Part shown: positions 18,880 to 25,240 of the stretch, piece after piece
Layout: the number at the start of each line of letters is the position of its first letter
Position numbering within the stretch: position 1 is the first letter of the stretch
Source of the DNA: Bremia lactucae
Lineage: Eukaryota > Oomycota > Peronosporomycetes > Peronosporales > Peronosporaceae
Assembly: GCF_004359215.1 (NCBI RefSeq)
Contig: NC_090625.1
Location: 1,127,812 to 1,153,051, forward strand
DNA: 25,240 nucleotides
Direction: 5' to 3'
The notes under the pieces: generated by a model
What the model was told of the DNA's origin: nothing
Seen by the model: the letters and a program-made list of their open reading frames with translations, nothing else
Database searches by the model: none
Position numbers and translations under genes: made by a program

Positions 18880-19640
18880 CTAACGTCGTCGAGTAATGTT
18901 GACGACGAAACACTTATTGGTGCAGCAGTGGCCCCTTATGGGCACTGTTGATTTACGCAGCCACTGTTGATTTACGCAGCCCTCAAAATCGGGCCGGCGC
19001 GAAAGGACATCAGCGACGACAGTAAGCTGTCCTGGTTCATACCTCACGAAGAAGTTATACTCAGCGAAGAAAGACAATCATCTCGCCATTCTTTACGAGA
19101 GATGTGGACTGTTTACGGCCGTGCGTAAAGACGCATGGTCCGTGTCAAAAATGAACGGTCTATACCTCAAGAGATAGACCCTAAATTCAGTCAGTGCATA
19201 TTTCATGTCAAGGAGTTCCATGTCACGCACGGGTAGTTGCGTTCAGCTGGTTGAAGCTGACGCGACTGGTAGCAGCCGCCGTCGCGCTCTGCGCCGTCTG
19301 TGTGATATTGCATTGATGCACAGCCGATTGCAAAATCGCTGGCGTCACAGACCACTTGAAACGGTCTGTTTTGATTCGCAATCGCCAGGATCGGCTATTG
19401 CGTCAAGATTTGCTTGATATCCTAAAAGGAACGCTGACAAGCAGCGTTCCATGACCACTTTACATTTTTCGTCAACAAAGAAGAAAAATGTACTGTCATT
19501 TTAGCATAATTGCATGAGTACTTGTGCAGGTACGCCGCTAAGCCGAGGAACTTTCGAAGTCCCTTTACATCGACTGGCACAGGCCAATTGGTGATCGCCT
19601 TGATCTTTTCTGGCTCCGGGCGCACACCGTGTTTACCCAC
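18880..19640 (-). pseudogene. Gypsy RT connection and RNase H region
   Basis: The P-E-K-I-K-A-I, L-R-K-F-L-G-L-A-x-Y-L-H-K-Y segments (19422-19640) mark the RT thumb/connection. Near 19130-19155 is the T-D-H-A-S-L-R-T segment with an RNase H Asp, and 18960-19077 has W/S-F-F-A-E-Y-N-F ending D-V-L-S-R-R-P-D. RNase H removes the RNA strand during reverse transcription. Frames change several times between 19080 and 19420. Confidence 0.75.
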
Positions 19641-20110
19641 GATGCACCCAATATTGGTATTTTACTTGCAGCGAATATACACTTCTTGAGATTTGCATAC
19701 AACTTGTGCTTACGCATATAAGTCTAAGAACCTTTCGGACGTGGGTACGATGTACTTCAACGTCCGACTTTCCGTAAATGGCTTTGCTATGAACGAAGAT
19801 GTCGTCAAAATAACTCGGTGCGATATCCCGCACCGATCTTGACAGATTGGTTACACATCTGTTAAATGTCACAGGGGCATTACTAAGTCCCTGTGGCATA
19901 ACTAGCCACTCCCACATCATTCCGCTTGGGGTGCTTACTATGTGACGGGATATCCTGTTCACGCATAAGGATCTGATAGAATTCATCCATCAGATCCATT
20001 GACGAAAATATAGTACTTATTGACATACCATCAATGATTACGTCTTTTCGTGGTATCGGCGTTTGAGCCGGTACCGTTGCAGCGTTCAGTTTATTGAGCG
20101 CATGCACAAT
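19633..20110 (-). pseudogene. Gypsy reverse transcriptase core
   Basis: Palm motifs are visible: S-S-M-D-L-M-D with the first catalytic Asp, M-P-Q-G-L-S-N-A-P, and Y-F-D-D (19801-19812) with the catalytic Asp pair intact. A frameshift near 19950 separates the first motif from the others, and the end runs out of frame near 19640. The residues needed for polymerase activity are present but not on one frame. Confidence 0.85.
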
Positions 20111-20175
20111 CCGCTACCCACATGTTGCTTTACGCACACAGAAGGTCGGAGAGCTATGTGGGGAGGCTGATTTTC

Positions 20176-20613
20176 TCACTTGGCACATGCTAAGCGATCG
20201 GCGAAGAATTTGTCGATCGCTAATACTTGTTCAGGAGGCAATGACCACTGCTTCATGACACAGTATTTCGAACCTTGAATCAGGTCGATTTCGTGTCGAG
20301 TGCCGCCTTTATCCGTAGGCAACTCGCACGGTACAGATTCAGGGAATACATCCTTGAATTCGATCTGATATTTGTATAAAGGATTTTTATACAAATACTC
20401 CCAGGATTGGGACGTAACACGTTTCATCTGAGTCTTCTCATCGGGGACACTTTCGTCTATCAATGATCTACTGAGAATCCGTTCGTTCTCAGAAAATACA
20501 CTTGCCGACAGAATATCGGCCATGTATTTGTATTCTGTGACAAGTGCGCAGATCTGCTTGATTTTACCTCTACGAAGTTCACGCAAGAACCATTTCGGTT
20601 CTAGTGTTGGCAA
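20176..20613 (-). pseudogene. Gypsy pre-RT linker and RT N-terminal part
   Basis: A 145-codon frame with F-K-D-V-F-P-E, V-P-C-E-L-P, R-H-E-I-D-L and Q-W-S-L-P segments, the standard lead-in to gypsy RT. It ends at 20176, where the RT should continue; about 70 bp of poorly matching sequence follow. Confidence 0.75.
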
Positions 20614-20726
20614 TTGAGTTATCTCCAGAGTTAACTTTGGAGGCGCTAATAGATCAAGTGTTTAAGCGCCTACACTTGATCAATTGTTTACTAAGGCATT
20701 GGTTGTCTCAGTTTCTTCTTTGGAAC

Positions 20727-21474
20727 TTATTTCCAAAGGTACCTGAAACCTTTGACCACAGGTTTCCGGGGACTTATTCCCACATATTTTATGTGGGGAG
20801 TATCCTCCCCAACTGCCTCTAGCTGTGGTTGCGCTACCACAGCGACTTTCTCTACAATCGACTCCCCAGTCATTCTAGGACTTTCGCACTGTCTCTTGTA
20901 GACTGGCATTTTAAACTTACTTGGATGTTGCTTTTGAAGCAAGCATCCTTGTTTCGTAACACTCACCTTATTCGAGATGTCGAATTTCGACGCTGCCTGT
21001 GCTTGTGTACAGGCGTTGGGACCTAACTCCACACGTGCTGAGTTTTCACACTGAAGTCATGTGCAGTCATGCTATAGACCGACCCACAAGTGAGGCCATC
21101 GCACTAACTCGAAGGACACCCACACGCTTGTGGACGCTCCAATACGTTCATCAGTTGGCCATCTGATGAACAAGAGACAGGCATCGGCACGGCTATTAAT
21201 ACATGGCTCGTACTTTCTGAGCCATGGTAATTCAAGGATGACATCAAATTTATCATCTAAATCTAGTACGATGAAATCATCATCGTACTGTTTACCTTTT
21301 AACGTGTATTGGATACCAACTACACGTTTCTTTACTGTTACAGATGCGCCTGTTGCTAGACGCACTGTCATGCTCGTTCGAGGGATATCGCGCTCAATAA
21401 ATTTGAGTTTGCGATCTTCTAGCGATTGGCGTCTAATAAATTATTTGACGCCTCACAATCAATTAGGGGTTTAA
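20727..21474 (-). pseudogene. Gypsy protease and protease-RT linker
   Basis: Homologous to the protease at 1-573 and 534-1260. The active-site turn reads D-C-E-A-S here (G to E, near 21442-21456), which should abolish activity, and frames shift near 21400 and 21050. The linker at 20727-21032 is a 101-codon open frame. Confidence 0.75.
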
Positions 21475-22105
21475 GTGGCAACTTAATTGGCACTTTAATT
21501 TTCAGGGTGATGAGGTTAATCTCATCCGCTGGGGCAGCCTCACACAATGTTTGTGTGTGAGGAGCAACTTCCGTCAAAAGGCCTGCTAATTCTTTTGACG
21601 TTGCTGGATTAGTGAGGGCTCCCCACCTTCTGACCCCGACCGCTTTTTGACGATTCCCCTCGCCGTTGGGATTTTGCAACAGCGTCAGATTCCCGTCCTC
21701 CGCTGTTCCTAGCGGGAGGTCGAGCATTTGCTCAGTGTTGCTAGGCACTGGGCGTGGGGCACTACACTCATAGGCGTTGCTGGTAGTCTTTTGACAACAA
21801 TCGCATTTTTGCAATCGTGTGTGACTTAAAGAGCAAGGTGTCTCGCTCTCCACATACGAGATATCCATAGGTTCTGGACCTCCGTTTTGTTGTCGCCTCG
21901 AAGAACGATAAGCTTTAAAGTTGAGGTAAGCCTATTTCAGAATTAAGTCCTCCTGTTCTGCTATAGCAATCGCTTGGTCGAGTGACTCTAGTTCAAGCCG
22001 GAACAGGTGAGTCTTGACAAGACCGTCTGCAAGACCTTTAATAAACGCAGTTACTTGTGTTTGTTCATCAATAGGATGACTAACGATACAACTGAAGATA
22101 TATCG
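21474..22105 (-). pseudogene. Gypsy gag C-terminal part with damaged zinc knuckle
   Basis: The knuckle at 21764-21805 reads C-x2-C-x4-S-x4-C: the histidine ligand is Ser, unlike the intact knuckle at 1520-1561. Upstream (21930-22080) lie the F-R-L-E-L-E-S-L-D-x-A-I and E-Q-E-D segments of gag. The gag core is interrupted at 22106 by an LTR piece. Confidence 0.7.
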
Positions 22106-22226
22106 TGTAACGGGGCACCTTTAACTAGTATCAGTTAGTACTAGTTAACCTTACACTGATTTCAGTGTAGGTACGGTGCCTCGAAAAAAAACTTCACGTA
22201 CACAAGAGTACAGAGGAAGGTTTCGA
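22106..22226 (-). repeat. LTR terminal fragment lodged inside gag
   Basis: About 120 bp starting TGTAACGGGGCACC match the ends of the LTRs at 14491 and 13791, and stop at the GAGGAAGGTTT landmark. Compared with the gag copy at 1814-2326, this fragment replaces roughly 220 bp of gag. It has the orientation of the flanking LTRs. Confidence 0.7.
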
Positions 22227-22560
22227 AGTTCATCACTGATATGGTAAGCTTCTATGGCATCGTCTAATTCGACGAGCATCCTAAAAGGGAGTCGCATTCG
22301 ACTGCCTTAACCTTAGAGATTTCGATTTTTAAGCTTTCGGGTAGACGCGGAAGCGTCGGCCCATTAGCAGCATGTACATGCTGCTGGCTCAATAGTTCCA
22401 ATCGTTGAGCAAACTGTTGTCTCATCACCTCCGCGTGTTGAAAGCCTTGCTGGCGAAGCAAGGCTACTTTTTCTCGACCCCCGTCGAGTTCGTGTTGTAT
22501 GAACTCGGTTATGACCGCATCTGTTCATCTCTGCCCAGAGTGTACAGCATAGCGCCAACG
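22227..22560 (-). pseudogene. Gypsy gag N-terminal part
   Basis: Homologous to 2140-2326: a coiled Q/L-rich stretch, then L-K-I-E-I-S-K and E-C-D-S-L-L. The sequence between 22560 and 22750 would be the 5' leader. No convincing primer-binding site is seen next to the LTR edge at 22751. Confidence 0.65.
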
Positions 22561-22750
22561 GCTGGACCCCCTATGACCGAACTCATTCGTTCGATCGCTC
22601 TCCATTTATTTAAGATTACCTAAATGAGTAAACCTTCACGCGTTGCGTGATAGCTTTCTTGAAGGCTCGAAAGCTCCCTCTTTCATCATCCAACATGTCC
22701 ATGTTGGATAGAAATTGCGACATGTGTAGGCCGTTGAACGGACTACGAAG

Positions 22751-23266
22751 TGCTAGCACCCTTTGCTAGTCCTAATGATAGTACTAGTCAACTTACACTG
22801 ATTACAGTGAAGGTGGGGCGCCTTGACTACTTCGCGTACACGACATGCAGAGGAAGGTTTTAAGTAGCTAGGAAGTCCTAGCTACCAATGGTTAACTACA
22901 ACGCTTTAGAATAGAGAAAAAGTAAATTGTATAAATATATTAAGTTCCTACGTAAAGGTCTTCTATATACTACTGACTTTATTATATTAATAACAAACTA
23001 TGTATGGCGCCTACTTGCACACCGCACAATTGTGTCTTATGACGATTGGCGGGGTTGATTTAAACTCAAATCAACCAATAAATAGAACTAATTTCTTATT
23101 GCGTCAATATTACCAAATTTGGCAATATGGAATTATTAAGTCAGATTATTAATAAAGATAATATTTTGAATTTTTGTACTTCTTTATCAATTTTCTCTCA
23201 TAGGAAATAATATTTGTTATTCCTCTTACCGGAAATAATCTTCATGTAACGGGAAAACCCGCTACA
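22751..23266 (-). repeat. 5' LTR of the gypsy element
   Basis: About 516 bp, aligned end to end with 14491-15011. The outer end is CCCGCTACA at 23266. The inner end (TGCTAGCACCC at 22751) has lost the TGTAACGGGG form seen in the other copies. It has strong internal hairpins, for example GTAGCTAGG with CCTAGCTAC near 22864-22885. Confidence 0.75.
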
Positions 23267-23588
23267 TAAAGGGTCATATTTATTTACTAGACACGATTGG
23301 TGGAATGGAGCCAAAAGCGATATTCACAATAAAATGCTTTGTAATAGAATATTAAGATTTTCCTTTTCCTTATTCTAAAGACACATTTGCTGGGTTAAAA
23401 CATCAAGACTTTTATATTGACTGCTATTGAATATCAGCAAAGCACTGGTCATTTTGACAGGATTGAGGTGCTTGTGTCACGCATATTGTCTACAATAAAT
23501 GTTATTTGAATGATCTTTTTAAAGAAACCAAGGATTTCCACGGCATTTGATAAATAATATTAAACAAATTGGGGCCGGTATCACATTG
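23267..23588. other. Intergenic region upstream of the UCH gene
   Basis: About 320 bp of AT-rich sequence without coding motifs between the LTR and the UCH core promoter. No repeat was recognised. Confidence 0.5.
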
Positions 23589-23601
23589 TCATTATCCATT
23601 C
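23589..23601 (+). promoter_or_regulatory. Oomycete-type initiator for the UCH gene
   Basis: TCATTATCCATTC, followed by ATTATA, is a good match to the combined oomycete Inr/flanking element. It lies 19-31 bp before the ATG at 23620 and argues against the in-frame ATG at 23569, which lies upstream of it. Confidence 0.55.
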
Positions 23602-23619
23602 ATTATATTTATTGCAAAT

Positions 23620-24802
23620 ATGAGTGATGTTGAGCGCAAGCCTAAGCGATGGTTCCCGCTAGAGTCTAATCCTGCGGTCTTGAACTCGTATGTGGAGAAG
23701 ATGGGCTTTCCTACTTCCCAATTTAGCTTTTATGATGTTTTGAGCACCGAAGAATGGGCGCTCGCCATGGTGCCGGCTCCGGTAACGGCTGTCATCATGC
23801 TCTTCCCTATCAAGCCACATGTATGAATCTATTATATTATCATATGAACTGCATCAATAAATATTATTCCTTACCACTAGACGAAGGAAGCGGAAAAACA
23901 GGAGGCGGCAAATATTGAGAAATACGGCCAGAAAGTATCCTCAAATGTCTTCTTCATGCACCAGACTGTTGGTAAAGACGTTGTTGCTGTACCTGAAATT
24001 AAAAAGCTAATTATTGTCGGTACTTTCCAGGCAACGCGTGCGGCACCGTGGGCATCCTACACGCCATTGGAAATATGCGTCACTTAGTCCATCTTGGTGA
24101 GATTTATGCGGTTCAACGTGTATTATACTCGGTGCTGACTATTTGTTTCGTTGTTTGAAAATTATGGCAGCTCCTGAAAGCTATTTGTGTAAATTTTTGG
24201 ACAAGACCAAGGCCAAGACGCCGATTGAAATTGCCCAGCATTTAGAGCATGACGACGAGGTAATTACCTAGACAATGAATACTTGAAGGCATGCTTGTGC
24301 AAGCTAATTGTTATGTGAACATTTTAAGTTAGAAGAAACTCACAGCAGCGCGGCGGAGGCCGGCCAGTCAGAGGTACGCGTTTAGTATGATAGATGCGCC
24401 TGCTGACTATATTGTAATAATCGTGGCGATAGCAACTAGCAAACGTGGATGATCCTATCAGCACACACTTTGTCTGCTTCAGGTTTGGCACCTGCTTATT
24501 CATTAGCAGACCTTAAACGGGCAAGAAGGGTACGAATAAAGCATGATGTATGCTGCTTATAGCTGCGTGGATGGTGACCTCTACGAGTTGGACGGGCGAA
24601 AAAAGCGTCCGATCAATCACGGACCGTCAAGTTCAGACACTCTCCTGCTGGTATAGACACTCTTTACATGTATTCGTGAAGTTTTATTAATAAGTGGTTG
24701 TAAATTTAGGACGCTTGTAAGGTCATTAAAAGGTTTATGGCCAGAGACGAAGGCGAAATGCGATTCACTATTCTCGCGCTTGCAAAGACAAAGATTGAAT
24801 AA
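23620..24802 (+). CDS. UCHL3: Ubiquitin C-terminal hydrolase, UCHL1/UCHL3 type
   Basis: Eight exons: 23620-23820, 23881-23971, 24031-24096, 24171-24259, 24329-24373, 24433-24482, 24563-24650 and 24710-24802. The seven introns (59-80 bp) all start GT and end AG, and the frame is continuous for 240 residues (human UCHL3 is 230). The peptidase C12 enzyme cleaves small adducts from ubiquitin C-termini in the cytosol. All catalytic positions are visible: oxyanion Gln in M-H-Q-T-V-G, nucleophile Cys in G-N-A-C-G-T, His in T-H-F-V-C-F, and Asp in L-Y-E-L-D-G. The N-terminal W-F-P-L-E-S-N-P and C-terminal F-x-x-x-A-L-A match the family. The crossover-loop region (L-E-E-T-H-S-S) is short. The usual His after V-D-G is Asp, which is not a catalytic position. 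Confidence 0.92.
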
Positions 24803-25240
24803 TACCAGCGCGGGAACATTTCTACGAAAGATTTAAAAAAATATTTGATTTCACATCTGAGTCTTAATCAATTTCTTCAGGCAGAATTAAAGCTTCAACA
24901 AAGTTTGAACTGATCGCCGACCTTCGTATCACTGCTTGTTTCGATGCCGGTTTTGTTGCCTTATTTTATTGGCTTTCATCAAAGCTCCCTCTTACAGTAC
25001 TTCCACTCTCACTATCCTTGTAAATTTTATTTATCTAGAATTGATAGCCACAGTGCGAAAAGAAGCTTAAAAATCTTCCGAGACGTTACGCGTGTACTGC
25101 TTGACATTCGAACCAAGATGAAAGGAGACTGTTAGCCAGCAGCAAAAATTAAGGTTTGCCATCGCAAAGAAAGATTAAATTGATAGGCTGCTGCAGATTG
25201 ACCTGAGGCTGCTGCAGATGCATTGACCGCTGAGTGGGTG
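24803..25240. other. 3' flank of the UCH gene, no firm gene
   Basis: A minus-strand frame is open from the right window edge to a stop at 25132 (about 35 codons, Ser/Ala-rich) and could be the end of a gene outside the window. A GGCTGCTGCAGAT motif occurs twice (25186 and 25207). Neither is enough to call a feature. Confidence 0.35.

Larger units (their letters stand above)
17400..23266 (-). mobile_element. Gypsy element with 5' LTR, gag, protease, RT, RNase H and integrase, heavily mutated
   Basis: Reading down the minus strand: LTR 23266-22751, gag, zinc knuckle, protease, pre-RT linker, RT, RNase H, integrase and chromodomain linker, which is the Ty3/gypsy order with integrase last. Every domain has frameshifts or stops. 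No 3' LTR follows directly; instead another element's 3' end (15021-17100) lies downstream. Deletion or recombination between two elements is the simplest explanation. The stretch 17100-17400 is part of this tail without recognisable motifs. Confidence 0.85.

Noticed and set aside
14491..23266. One intact LTR element bounded by the two large LTRs
   Set aside because: Two integrase blocks, diverged LTRs and no matching target duplication show at least two elements.
25132..25240. 3' end of a minus-strand gene at the right edge
   Set aside because: Only about 35 codons of Ser/Ala-rich sequence are visible; it is too short to support without the adjoining sequence.

Overview
The window looks like nuclear DNA of an oomycete, probably a Peronosporales species (Phytophthora or downy-mildew group). 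Five lines of evidence support this. Introns are few and very short (55-98 bp, GT...AG). Genes are tightly packed. Initiator/flanking-promoter motifs of oomycete type lie just upstream of start codons. Large decayed Ty3/gypsy elements have open frames of the type common in oomycete genomes. A pogo/CENP-B-like DDE transposase relic and a Mutator-like element are also present. No bacterial operon or CRISPR array was seen. This is reading by eye; no database search was run.

Layout. 1-2626: decayed minus-strand gypsy gag-protease with a second protease copy facing it, forming an inverted repeat with 533-bp arms, then an LTR-like end. 3249-4133: intronless ROK-family fructokinase (+). 4588-4740: tRNA-like A and B boxes followed by a T8 run (-). 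4910-6897: VPS33, the Sec1-like HOPS/CORVET subunit, two exons (-). 6979-8505: mitochondrial DUF185/NDUFAF7-type methyltransferase, four exons (+), head to head with VPS33. 8645-10614: four-exon ADD/PHD zinc-finger protein (-), tail to tail with the methyltransferase. 10780-11651: non-autonomous Mutator-like element with roughly 320-bp terminal inverted repeats. 11686-13426: frameshifted pogo-like transposase. 13427-23266: nested or tandem gypsy remnants (at least four LTR pieces, two integrase/chromodomain blocks, one RT/RNase H, gag and protease). 23620-24802: eight-exon ubiquitin C-terminal hydrolase (+). 24803-25240: nothing firm.

The host genes are unrelated housekeeping functions: sugar phosphorylation, endolysosomal tethering, mitochondrial protein methylation, chromatin reading and deubiquitination. 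They form a small gene island between retroelement blocks and do not form a pathway.

The most striking signal is structural. The gypsy remnants, coding region and LTRs alike, are packed with short perfect or near-perfect inverted repeats (arms about 7-13 bp, loops mostly 0-15 nt), often every 30-50 bp. Where two diverged copies can be compared, some stems change on both sides and keep pairing. The neighbouring host genes do not show this by eye. I regard this hairpin-dense retroelement architecture as the best candidate for an undescribed phenomenon here.
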